Shown here piece after piece: positions 11,401-23,000 of a stretch of 64,000 nt of DNA. Below the pieces are notes generated by a model, which was not told the origin of the DNA, ran no database searches, and was given only the letters and a program-made list of their open reading frames with translations. Position 1 is the stretch's first letter. Each line of letters opens with the position of its first letter. Made by a program: the position numbers and the translations under genes. The stretch comes from Rugalucina vietnamica (lineage: Eukaryota; Mollusca; Bivalvia; Lucinida; Lucinidae): the NCBI GenBank assembly GCA_964017185.1, contig OZ024884.1, forward strand, positions 20,120,048-20,184,047, read 5' to 3'.

Positions 11401-13260
11401 CGATAAAATCATACCCATTGGTTAGTCAAAATGATATAGATCTATCATCGTTTTTTACCACTGACTCATCAGTCTAGTCAACTAAGTTTGTGAGTAGACC
11501 CATTAATATGACTGCCATCTTAAATCGGCCACAATGCCACCTATGAAGAAAGTGCTTGTTTGGTTAAATATTTTCTTTTAGAGAAAATACCACTGGAATG
11601 AGTACTTGAATACATACATAGGATGTCTGCGTAACTCACTTTTTCGTTAAGCTTGTTTATTGTTAAGCATTCCAGAAACAGTGGTTCGACCATATATGGT
11701 TTAACTGAATTGCTAAGGACGGTTTGTGTTGGCTTAATCGCGGATATAAGCATAAACGTTTCTTTCCTGATGCCTGTAGCTACTGTTTCTGCTAGTCAAG
11801 ATGTGTCATCGCATTGTTTCAAAATGGGATTCGCGACATTGAAGATGTTAAATACAGAAAGTATGCGTGTATGTTAAATACAGAAAGTATGCGTGTATGT
11901 CACACTTAATGTGGCATAGTTGCGTTTTTCAACCGACTTTTAAATGGTAGTGCTATTTTGATAATAATTTGTTTAGTGTTGCTTGACTTTTTAAAGATGT
12001 CATGACAAACTGATGGGCAACACATTGTATCTGCCCGGTTCTCGTTTTGCGTGTGCATCTTTACATGCACACTTTATGCGACAGTCACTACCCTTTCTAT
12101 AGTCAGGTTATCAAATAGAAATATAGAACAGAATATTTGTTGTTTCGAATATATGTCGAGGGCATCATCAACCTGGTTAAATCGTCTGCATGATACAGTC
12201 GTTATCAGGTTATAAACAATTCATTGCTTCACACCCGGGAAACGGTAAGTTTTTACAACGCTAGTGCACAATGGTAAGATAAGTTGACTGTTTCCTGTGT
12301 AGGTGTTGGCAGGAGAAAAAACAGTTTAATGTTATAGTTGAGTTTCTTTTTCCCACATGTATCTAAAAATCCGAGAATGTCATATGATGGGTTAACAAAA
12401 AAAGACCATGCATACAACAGGCCATGCACAAAAACTTACAGTTTATCTAAATATCATTTTCGGGTGTACGAAACCTGTTAAAAGTATCGTTGAGGGATTA
12501 AAAACGATTAACTTTTGGTCGTTCTATATGTCACATATAGCTAATGTTGGCAGACTTTGAAGCCCTAGCCCATTGTTTGTACTTACTTATAATGTAAGAC
12601 AATTAAACGTGTTTACAAAACTATTAACTTTTGAGATCTACCAACTCCAGTTTGATGTGATAGATGCGAAGTACAACAACAGTCAATAACGTATAATTAA
12701 CATGGAATAGTAAAAAGAGAAATTTAGAAATTTAAAACAAGAATTAACCGTGAGTATTTTTTTTTTCAAACGTATACCAATAGACGATCGGTGTGAAATT
12801 TAACCAATGGGAAATCGTTTTGTTAACGATAAATCTTAGTCCGGCAAACGTTTTTTTTTTTTTTTTTTTTCAACAAGTTATTCCAAACAGGTAAACGAAT
12901 CAGTGCCAAACGAATCGGCCATGACAACACTGAAACCAATTGTACCACCATACAGTTTGATGTTTGATGTTTTATCATTAAGCAGTTGACACAGCGAATT
13001 TATAAAGGAATGGACTATATTTTGTTGTTTGCTGCCTCTTTCGTAACGGCGATAAGATATTTAGTTAACGTGGACAGGGTGCTCCTCTTTTTAATTTTCT
13101 TCGAGGTGATTTTATATAACCGAACGTGAGGTATACAGTGTATGTGGGGGTTTCGCTTCAGGTGCTACATTGAATTTTGGTTGCCTTAAATGGGCTATTA
13201 AGCGTTTTCCTTGCAAGTGGTTTCACGCTGGTGAGTAAAACAACAACGTTGGTCGTTCCT
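11401..13260. other. No gene recognised
   Basis: About 1.9 kb of AT-rich sequence. I see short open frames without domain signatures, a T run at about 12850, and no repeat with a clear second copy in the window. Confidence 0.35.
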
Positions 13261-13264
13261 GGAG

Positions 13265-13304
13265 TATAAAAAGGCCGAATAAGATGCCTTATCTATACTC
13301 AGTA
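13265..13304 (+). promoter_or_regulatory. TATA-box and initiator-like pair
   Basis: TATAAAAAGG at 13265-13274 and TCAGTA at 13299-13304, about 35 bases apart. Either may occur by chance; no transcript or gene is identified downstream. Confidence 0.2.
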
Positions 13305-14396
13305 CAAAAAGAAACGCAAAGTTTTGATTTTTATTTTTTAAGTATAATATATTTTCAAAGTCTAAGTGATTCTAAGGATTTCCCATTCCTATGAGAGTTT
13401 CACAACTGAGTTTCATTGCGATTTGAAAGCGGGTGTATTTTTAGGTGAAAACTTGTGAAATCAACATTTTTCTCTAAAAAACACAATTGAGGGAATAATT
13501 AAATAAAATTTTGCTTCGAGTATGATCATTGTGGTCCAGCAAATCATAAAAACACAAAATTAATTGAATTTCATCAAAAGAAAAAATTGCTGGGATTTTT
13601 AAAAATGCGTTTGATGAAAAATAACAAGCTCTTTCGAAATTCGACATTTTGGTCTCCTTTTCGGTAAATGATGTCCCTATTTTGATTAAATAATGTTTGT
13701 TAACATAAATGTGACCCTCTCAAAGCTCACCCTCAGTTAAAATTTCTGGTCGTTTTCAAGAACTTCCAGTTCATTGAAAACAGTTTCCCATGGTGATAAA
13801 ATCAAGGTTAAGACAAGGATTTAAAATTTGATAGCATGAAACTTTACTACAGTATTCGACGCCAATTTAACGTAATTTGCAATTTGCTAGTCCCGCTAAT
13901 TTAATTTTTAGACGTTTTTTAAATTTTGTCAATTTTGGTAAAAATGTAAGGTGCGCCACATTTAATGAACAGTATACAGCCGTGTTTTAAACAGTATTAT
14001 GCTTCTGAAAGAAGTGTTTACTCGTATCATTTGCAGCCAAGCCCAATTTTTACATATGACAAAAATTTTTAAGTGTGCCAGATTAACCATCGTTTTGAGC
14101 ATTTTGGCCTCTTATTCATGTTGTTGACTATAGCAGCCAAAGATAGCCATAGTGACACACAAATTCAATTCTGATTTATAAAAGGCAATCAGAAACTGAT
14201 GAATTATCGTTTTTAGGCAAAAATGTGAACAGGAAAGGTTTTTAAAGTGGTAAAAAAGATTATTCATCACCACAAATACTTGCGACTTTTTGTTTATGGG
14301 TACACAAAACATAATGTTGGTTGTGAGTCCTGGTTTTTGATTCATCAGGATGTTTATCATGGTTGATAACTATGCTGCCTTCTTTAATTGCACGCC
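13305..14396. other. AT-rich stretch, no gene recognised
   Basis: Begins ACAAAAAGAAACGCAAAGTT, which has the look of a transposon end, but I found no inverted partner. A 41-base segment at 14322-14362 (GTGAGTCCTGGTTTTTGATT onward) repeats directly at 14583-14623 inside the neighbouring gamma repeat. Confidence 0.3.
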
Positions 14397-15054
14397 GGTG
14401 GGTCGGGCGTCAGACTCTATGATGGCCCAGACATAAAGCTATTCATTTTAGTTGGTTGGGGCCGGAGCTTCTTGTCTGTTGCTTGGCCCACCGGGGTCCA
14501 ACTGGTGTTTTTCTTTTGCTCCGGAGTTAGTAGGTTATTCGGCGCCCAGGGATCTCCATCGTCGGGCAGCTTACTCAGTCTGTGAGTCCTGGTTTTTGAT
14601 TCATCAGGATGTTTATCATGATTTATTTGTTTGTTCTTGATGATTCATTGACTAGTTAGAGATTCACCACGAGGACCGAATAACTAACTAAATGTTATGA
14701 ACCACTGCAGAAGCTGAGGGTGAGGTTATGGCCATGTAAAACCGGTTTAAGCCCGCCAGTAACTTTGAGTTACTGATCGTTCCAAGTCGATACTTCGATG
14801 GTGGTTCTTTTCGTTTTATGTCTTGGTGTTTGAAAAAAAAATTGTGCTGTTGGCGCCTTATGTATGTTTTCATATTTTTAGTTAAGTTAAGGTAACTGAA
14901 TGGCCACCTATTGGGAAAATAGCTGCTCATTCGGCTTACGATATGTTTCATGGTATAAGTACCTGATTGTTGGTTTGGTTTTTTCCCACCTCGGTTTTTG
15001 GAGTGGGAATCTTTTTCTGATTGCGCCATTTCCTGATCTTTGCCTTCTTGTACC
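14397..15054 (-). repeat. Gamma repeat, about 660 bp copy
   Basis: Nearly the same sequence as 52895-53546 in opposite orientation, running from GGTACAAGAAGGCAAAGATC (minus strand) to GACCCACC. No terminal inverted repeat, no RT or transposase. Short open frames inside are shared by both copies and look like repeat sequence. Class unknown. Confidence 0.75.
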
Positions 15055-15244
15055 TTTCCGTGATTGAAAAAATATGGAATTCAGTCTGCGGGTAGGAGGA
15101 TCAGCAAGGGTATTCTTAGAAATCAGAACTTCATTATCGGTTTAGATTCATTTTCTAATCAACATTTTATATATTCGGCTCTGTCAGGATGATACTAGTC
15201 CTAGTATCGACTATCCTGTTGAAAGTTGCAAAATTGCAGTATTT

Positions 15245-16110
15245 CTCTCTAGCTCCATTTAAAGGGTCACTGAAGAGGCTTGAGTAGTCGAAACAGCGGT
15301 ATGGCCCATCCCCATTTTCTCAATAATAGCTGCAACCATTTAACCTAGCATAGTAATTATCATTGATATAAATCTTCAATCATTAATTTCATTTGACTTT
15401 CATTCTCATTTTATTTAATTTATCCGATGCTCAGTATATTGAATATTTGGATAATCCAGTGTATGATTGGTAAGAAAACAATACATTTTCCCCATTAAAA
15501 GTCTACAATGTGACGAAGTGAGAATTATACGGGTTTAAAATAGTTACTATTTACATTTTATAAGCAAATGATGTCTTCTTTAAAATGTTAACAGTGAGCA
15601 AAATTCATTGCCTGGCAATTAGTATAACCTGACGGTGACTGTTCAGGTAGTTTTTTGTGTTGAACAACTTTAGTATTGATGTCCACTTGGCAATGTTAAC
15701 TAACTGAACAAGCGACGTGTCTCGGGTTTAAGCATTTCGGTATACCGGACGTTTAAAAATCATCAAAAGCAAGATTTTAAACCGGTAGGGTAGTGATTTT
15801 ATAAAATAGATGCATAGTTTTATAATGATGATTGTCAATAATTGGTTTATATAGTCCAAACAAGGCTAATATGAAATAAATAAGTTATACCTATTACCGT
15901 GCACCCTAAGCTCACGGCATTACACGTAAACCTTTTTTAATATCCAACTGAACCAGGGACTATCAGCGAGTTCATTGTTTTGCGAATTGGGTTGATGATA
16001 TTAAAGATAATAAATAAAATATAAAAACGTTTTCCTATGGAAGCAGTGAAAACGTTCAAAGGGTTGTATTATGGGCCATAATGCGCAATTTCGGACTGAA
16101 CCCTCATCAG
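15245..16110. repeat. Copies of the GGTATGGCCCATC dispersed repeat and a relative
   Basis: 15259-15320 contains TTTAAAGGGTCACTGAAGAG and CGGTATGGCCCATC, shared in either orientation with 20270-20400, 30225-30310 and 32565-32705. 16012-16110 is related to the duplication at 3888-4480. These may be ends of one repeat superfamily. Nothing else recognised between. Confidence 0.5.
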
Positions 16111-16679
16111 TGGCGACGATTACCAGATAAAAATACATGTATACATTTACACAAAGGTAAGTCTAAAGATAAACTATATTATTTCCTCAAAGGTCGAAGA
16201 TCATACAAAAATCAATACAGTTGAATAGCATGTAGGCTAACAAGATGAAAATATGACAAACTCAAACGAACATATATTCAAGGCACTACGAAATAGGGAT
16301 GGCCCGGTAAATCGTGTACTTTGTTGATATTTTCATTATTTGACGCCCTATTGCTATTAAACTTTTCAAACACCTTCCGCAATTCAAATTCAGTAAAAAG
16401 AGGTGCATAAAAGTATAAGTGTATGAACAACTTGTAAAATGTGCATGGTTGATTAGGTCAGTGTATGCGAACCCGGCGCAACCCAAACAAACATTTATAT
16501 AATCTTCTGTGTGTTCAATAAAGTAATATTTTTCAGCCCTTTAAGAGTTTTTAGCGCTAAACGAGCTGTCTGCTCATAGCAATATTCTTTTAACATCACC
16601 AGAGAAAATTTCGAATGTAACATATCATCTGTTTGAAAATGTCACACATTTAAATGTTGTCTGTTAAACTTTCAACCTA

Positions 16680-16937
16680 ATGAAAATGGCGACGTTAAAG
16701 GAAGAAAAAGCGCGTCGAATGGCAATCCAGTTCTGTGTGCAGACCGTTATGACCTCAAATGATTCATTCAAGCATTTGAAAAACACCAACATATACAGTG
16801 GTATTTCGAGGAGCTTTGTTTGTAAATGGCATGGTCGATTTAGAGATGGGTGGACAGAAAGTACACAGCATGGACGGAAACCATTCATGAACGTCCGCAA
16901 CGTACTTTCCGCAGATGAAATCGCATCTTCAGTGTAA
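16680..16937 (+). pseudogene. Mariner-type transposase N-terminal relic
   Basis: 85-residue frame with the helix-turn-helix layout of mariner transposases: an N-terminal helix region (ARRMAIQFCVQTVMTSNDSF), an LKNTNIYSGISRSFVCKWHG segment with the family's typical VxxWHxRF spacing, then RFRDGWTES and GRKP. The frame ends at TAA 16935-16937 and no DDD/E catalytic region follows. A plausible degraded continuation runs to about 17080. Confidence 0.7.
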
Positions 16938-17223
16938 CCGTTTTCAGGACGGAAAGAGGTTCATATAAGCAATTCAACAGGTCATTACATAGACTATGGA
17001 TTAGTGACATGTTTCAAAAAATGGTACAACCATCGCTTGTTTATCGCATACAACGGAGCGTACCTCTTTAAGAGTAAACGGTAAGTACATGTAGTACATG
17101 AAATTTACGCATACCAGTAGACGACGTCGTCAGCGTGCGCCGGGTCTGCATGACTTGTAGTTTTGTATTGTGCACTGAGATTTTATTCTCAGGTGTATTT
17201 TTTTTTGAAATTTTGTATGCATA

Positions 17224-17415
17224 CCCAGAAAATGTGTACGTAATATACTTGTAAATTGGAAGCCTGTGCATTGAATAGTTTTTATACAGCAAGCACAGTC
17301 CACGATTTACTGGGCCACCCCAGAAAATGTGTACGTAATATAATTGTAAATTGGAAGCCTGTGCGTTGAATAGTTTTTATACAGCAAGCACAGTCCACGA
17401 TTTACTGGGCCACCC
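17224..17415. repeat. 95-bp tandem duplication
   Basis: Two head-to-tail copies beginning CCCAGAAAATGTGTACGTAA (17224 and 17319) and ending CGATTTACTGGGCCACC, with only a few differences. Confidence 0.9.
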
Positions 17416-17524
17416 TTCGTATACATAATATGAATGAGCTGCATCGTGAGAAAATTAACACTGTGTTTTCTGAACAGGCTAAGGGCCGGAAATTAGAAAG
17501 TATTAGAAATGTACTATCCGTTTA

Positions 17525-17586
17525 GCGAAAAACAAAGGCGCTGATCAGCTTCGCAGTTACTATGACGCTGATCTGCGCCTTTGGTT
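17525..17586. repeat. Palindrome of the dispersed GCGCCTTTG hairpin family
   Basis: CGAAAAACAAAGGCGCTGAT pairs with ATCTGCGCCTTTGGTTTC around a short AT-containing loop. It is followed by GTCGGTTTTCTC and GCGGTTCAAA, as in other copies. Confidence 0.7.
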
Positions 17587-18348
17587 TCATATATGCAAAA
17601 TGTCGGTTTTCTCATGACGCGGTTCAAATATCCACAGATCCGACTCAATACCCATGGACCCGGCTACCTCTTATAGTAGAGTAACTGGAAACAAATGAGA
17701 TACTAATAACCAACGAAAAAAGCCAATGTTGAGTTTCAAATATTCTGATCAAGTGAAGTTAAATGTGACCTTTATAGAAACTTTCAAGACGCCATTCTCT
17801 CTCGTGACGCAAGCGTGCATGTTTAGTTCAATGCAACCTTAATAGGAAAGTTTGACGTCATTCTTTCTCGTGAAGTGACGTCAGTTGTTAGTCTCGTGAC
17901 CTGTCCTAGCGTTACAATTTCCCCTGTGAATTATGGGAATAGTGATGTACATTTTATACGAAGAAAGCATAGTATTCCAAATTTATGTCCAATATTCCGC
18001 GATAGGGATGCACCCAATATAGGGGAGCGATCCGAGATCATCTGTTCTTGTCCTTATCCTTTTGACTTGCACTTTCGCAGAGCCTATGTACAATATATAC
18101 CGTGCAACCTAGCAGCAACAGCTTATGTGACACACTTTTTGCAAGTAAGGCCGTCGAAGTGTTCGCATCGAAAACGGAATTATAACGCCAACGAAAATCG
18201 GATCTTTGATATGCATTTAGAAAAGTACAATCTAATTTCTTAAGTTTGGATTCCGTACTATGAAATAAATTTGAAATAGAAAATGTGGTTGTAGCAACGA
18301 ATGGTGAACAGAAGTCGTTGATGGACACTTATCGTTGCTACAGTGGTT

Positions 18349-19117
18349 ATGAAACACTATGCCCCCAACTGGTACCTCACTTTCAAGATGTGAAAATGTC
18401 CGAAAAATGACTAAGTTCAAATTGCAAAAAAGTGACAAAAAATAATCTGAGGAGTATATTCCAACCACATGCATATCTTCAAAGCAAGGTCACAATGTAT
18501 GTAAAGTTTCAAAAGTATCAGTATTAAACTTTAGGAGGAGTGGCGCACGACAAAATTTATCTGAAGATTATATCCAAACCACATGCATATTTTCAAAGCA
18601 TGGTCACAACAGTTACATCAGTAAATTTCAAGAGAATCAGTATTAAACTGTAGCAGGAGTTGCGCACACAAGGTACCCACTGTCCATTTACTTTCATTGT
18701 CAAAATGCCCGAAAAATGGCTAAGTTCAAATTGCGAAAAAAAATTAATCTGAGGATTATATCCAAACAACATGCATATCTTCAAAGCATGCTCACAACAT
18801 ATGTAAAGTTTCAAAAGAATCGGTATTAAACTGTAGGAGCAGTTGCCAACACAAAGTACCCATTATCTATTCACTTTATCAAGAATTAAAAAGGGAAATA
18901 ACTCTCACAGAATGTGCCCCTAGCCCCTTGAATTTACCTGAAAATACGGGTCCTCGTAATTTTCATATACAAACCACATACCAAGTTTCAAGATCCTAAC
19001 TCTAACGGTTCCTGACCGAGGGCTAAGTGTAACTCACGCACTCTACTCACTCTACTCACTCGACGGACAGACCCAAACCAATATGCCCCTTCAACTTCTT
19101 CGAAGTTTGGGGCATAA
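18349..19117 (-). mobile_element. Tandem-monomer element, copy beta-1
   Basis: Read on the minus strand, it starts TTTATGCCCCAAACTTCGAA with an immediate inverted partner (GAAGTTGAAGGGGCATA) and GTCTGTCCGTC. It ends with the inverted terminal motif AGTTGGGGGCATAGTGTTTC. Internal monomers share GAGGAGT/ATTATATCCAAAC and GTTGCGCACACAAGGTACCC. A second copy is at 22030-22891 and a diverged one at 43181-44270. Structure is analogous to the alpha elements. Confidence 0.7.
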
Positions 19118-19643
19118 AAAGGACCGATTTTTGTTGGCGTTATAATTCCGTTCAGAGTATGATAACGGTTAATAAAATAAGTTTTGCAGTGTTCTATGTA
19201 CAATGAATGCTAGTTGTATAGGTTCCATTTTGTCGATAGGCGAAATACGTCATTGACAAGTTTGTTAACATACAGCCATTGCTGCTATTCGACATTAGAA
19301 CTGTTTAGGTGTTATTATAATAAGGTGGCTAAGGCACATCCCCTGGAAGTGACACTGTTAGGCTGGTGATAAAGTATATGAGTTTGAGACTTTGGTTTAA
19401 AGGCGTGTGTCTCAGTTTCCGAGTTGACTTTGATAGGACTAGAACCTAGGTCACAAGACTTTGTCTGCCTATAAATTGGTTACATTTGTTATTTATATAT
19501 GGTGATTTTAAGTTGATTATTTCCCCTTTTAATCATTGTAACAATCATAGGTATCTAATCATACTCCAAAGCAGCCAAAAGTAAAACTGATATACTCTAT
19601 ACTTTGACTCAATGAATTAATATTTGACGAATTGTTCGCTCGG

Positions 19644-20005
19644 CTAAAGCGTTTCGACTTCCAAGAGAGCCTTCGTCATTGCCTTGCCATGTTCATTGAC
19701 AGCAATACAGCGATATTCTCCTGCATCCTGGGGGAATACTTCTGCTATCAGTAATGTACAGGTCCCAGACTCAGCATCAAACGTCAGTCTGAAAATTGAT
19801 TAGTATAATAGTAGACTAGTACAAGTAACACTGAAACTATTATAGTGTAGTAACTAAAACTTACTGTACGGAATAATGTACGGTTTGTGTGACGTTACAC
19901 AAATTTGTATCGAATATATATTTGTCTTAAGTTATGACAATAAAGAAGATAGTCTCCTTAGTGTAATGGTTAGCACACTATCTTCGCAATCCTCAGACAA
20001 ATGTT

Positions 20006-20051
<46 letters not shown>

Positions 20052-23000
20052 TTATTCATTCTTTAATTCATTTTCTTTTCTAAAAGGAATTTAGTCGGAA
20101 AATGAAATAAAAACTCGCGCCTTAACATTAAAAATTAAGATGGGTTCACCCAAATGATAATAATACACATTCAAAGGCCCAAACTGGAAAGCGAATCCGT
20201 ATTGTCAGTTTATCTTACCTGTTTTAGAATTTTGGTATATAATAAAAAATAAAACCGAGATCCTTAAAGAGCAGTGAACATATAAATGAGAAAGGGGATG
20301 GGCCATACCGCGGTTTCGGCTTACTTAAGCCTCTTCATGACTCTACAATTTTGGCAACGTGGAGCTAAAGAGAATAACTGTAATTTTCGCGATTTTATCT
20401 ATACTGAACAAATATGAAAACACTACACAAATAGTATTTGCCCCTTGTTTCATTTGATTGCAAAACACCAATTCTTTAGGTTGGCAGTCCCTATATTTTG
20501 AATTAAGGTTAAGTTGTGTCAAGAATCTAAAATCTAAGGGGTCATATAAACAGTCATGGTTATTCCACCAATCATTGTGGAAAATCAGGCCGTCAGAACA
20601 AAAATTATTAAGCGTAATGTTCTCGACTTTTTACGTACATGTATGCGTCGCATTAACAATGATGTGTAACAGGTGTATAATAAAAATTACCATTGATTTT
20701 TAAACCTCCACACGATGTCAATGTACAACTTGAAACAAAACAGACGTAGCGTTTTCAATTTTGTTCAGTATATATGTCGCATTTAACGTACTATGGGCAC
20801 CGTGTTGTGTCACAGTAGGCAACACTCTATAGTATTGGTTAATACTTAGGAAGCGGTCTTCCGTCTCGACATAAATACAAAAAGACAAAGAAGAAAAAAA
20901 AACATCTATTTGTAAAGTTGATGTTTCGTATATTATTATCAGAGATACATTTGTGTATACATATTTGTCGTATCTCCTCGATCGTAGAACAAAATTATTA
21001 GGCCCCTGATTGTCTGAATTTTACTACGTCAGGCAAAAAAGTTTGGCGACTTTTATCTGGCTAGTTCATGCGGGGTGCTATTGTTTTCTTCACTATATGT
21101 TCCGAGCACACAACGAGCACGATATAAGAATATTATGCACAATATACTCAAATATTCAACATGATAACTTCATATACTTAAGGAAAAGTGAAAAGGCTAT
21201 AACCGTCTGCTGATTTGAAATTTTGTCTCTCATCATCAAATTCATTTAATTGCAAACCTTTCATTGCACATTAAAGTTTCATTCTCACGAAAGTTTGGGA
21301 TAACTTATGCCATTGGTCCTGTAGTTCACTTAAGAGATTATCACATTGTAAGTTCATGGAAATTAAATTAATTCTATTATTTCATTTAGAATCGACCAAT
21401 CAGACTGCCCAAAACAATATGCAACCTTTCCTACTGCCCAGTGATGCTCTGTGTGTAATTTGATCAAGTTCTGCCTACTGGCTTGGATTTTTGGATTTTT
21501 GGATGTTTTTTCTAGTAAAGACCATGGAGACTTAACGACCCCCGAGGGCATGGCCAGGGGAATGATTGGCATAATTTATAATGGGGACTACCAAACATTG
21601 CTACATACAAAATATAGAAGCTCTGGGCCTTCTGGTTTTAGAGAAGATTTTTCCCATTGTAAGTCTATGGAGACTGTCAACCCCCTGGGCATGGCCAAAT
21701 TTGACCCCAGGGGCATGGCTGGCACAATTTTTGTAGAGAACCATTAGCCATTGAAACATGCTAAATATCAAAGCTATGGGCCTTGTGGTTTCAGAGAAGA
21801 AGATTTTTTTTCATTAAAACATATATGTTGCCATGGCAACCAGAGTTCCAATCCGATCTGCCCAAAAACAATATGCAACCTTTCTTAGTGTCAAGTCATG
21901 CTGTGTGTGTAATTTGATCAAGATCCACCTACTGGCTTTGGAGATATTGAATTTTGGTTTTCTATAGTAAGTCTATGGAGACTTAACGACCCCCGGGGGC
22001 ATGATTGGCACAATTTATAACTGGAAAATATGAAACACTATGCCCCCAACTGGTAAGTCACTTTCAAGATGTAAAAATGTCCAAAAAAATGACTAAGTTC
22101 AAATTGTAAAAAAGTGACAAAAATTAATCTGAGGAGTATATCCCAACCACATGCATATCTTCAAAGCATGGTCACAATGTCTGAAAGTTTCAAAAGTATC
22201 GGTATCAAATTGTAGGAGGAGTTGCGCACACAAGGTACCCTCTATCCATTCACTAAAATGCCCGAAAAAAATGACTAAGTTCAAATTGTGAAAAACAAAA
22301 TGACAAAAAATAATCCAAGGATTACCTCCAAACCACATGCATATTTTCAGACCATGCCCATAACACATGTAAAGTTTTAAATGAATTGGCATGAAACTGT
22401 ACGAGGAGTTGCGCACACAAAGTAACCACTGCCCATTCATTTTCATTGTGAAAATGCCCGAAAAATGGCTAAGTTAAAATTGCGAAAAAAGTAACAAAAA
22501 TTAATCTGAGGATTATATCCAAACTACATGCATATCTTCAAAGCATGCTCACAACATCTGTAAAGTTTCAAGAGAATCGGAATAAAACTGTAGGAGGAGT
22601 TGCGCACAGAAGGTACCCACTATCTATTCACTATATCAAGAATTAAAAAGGGTAATTACTCTCACAGAATGGACCCCTAGCCCCTTGAATTTACCTGAAA
22701 GAAAAAATATTGGTCCTCTTAATTTTCATATACAAACTACAAACCAAATTTCAAGATCCTAGCTCTAACGGTTCCTGACCGAGTGCTAAGTGTTACTCAC
22801 GCATCACAGACTGACTGCACTGGACACCACTGGACTGGACGGACAGACCCAAACCAATATGCCCCTCAACTTCTTCGAAGTTGGGGGCATAATGAGGACT
22901 AACAAACATTGCTACATACCAAATATAGAAGCTCTGGGTCTTGTGGTTTCAGAGAAGAAGATTTTTTTTAGTTTTTCCCATTGTAAGTCCATGGAGACTA

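Noticed and set aside
17875-18243. 122-residue plus-strand frame
   Set aside because: No recognisable domain, codon pattern or neighbour support; overlapped by a comparable minus-strand frame.
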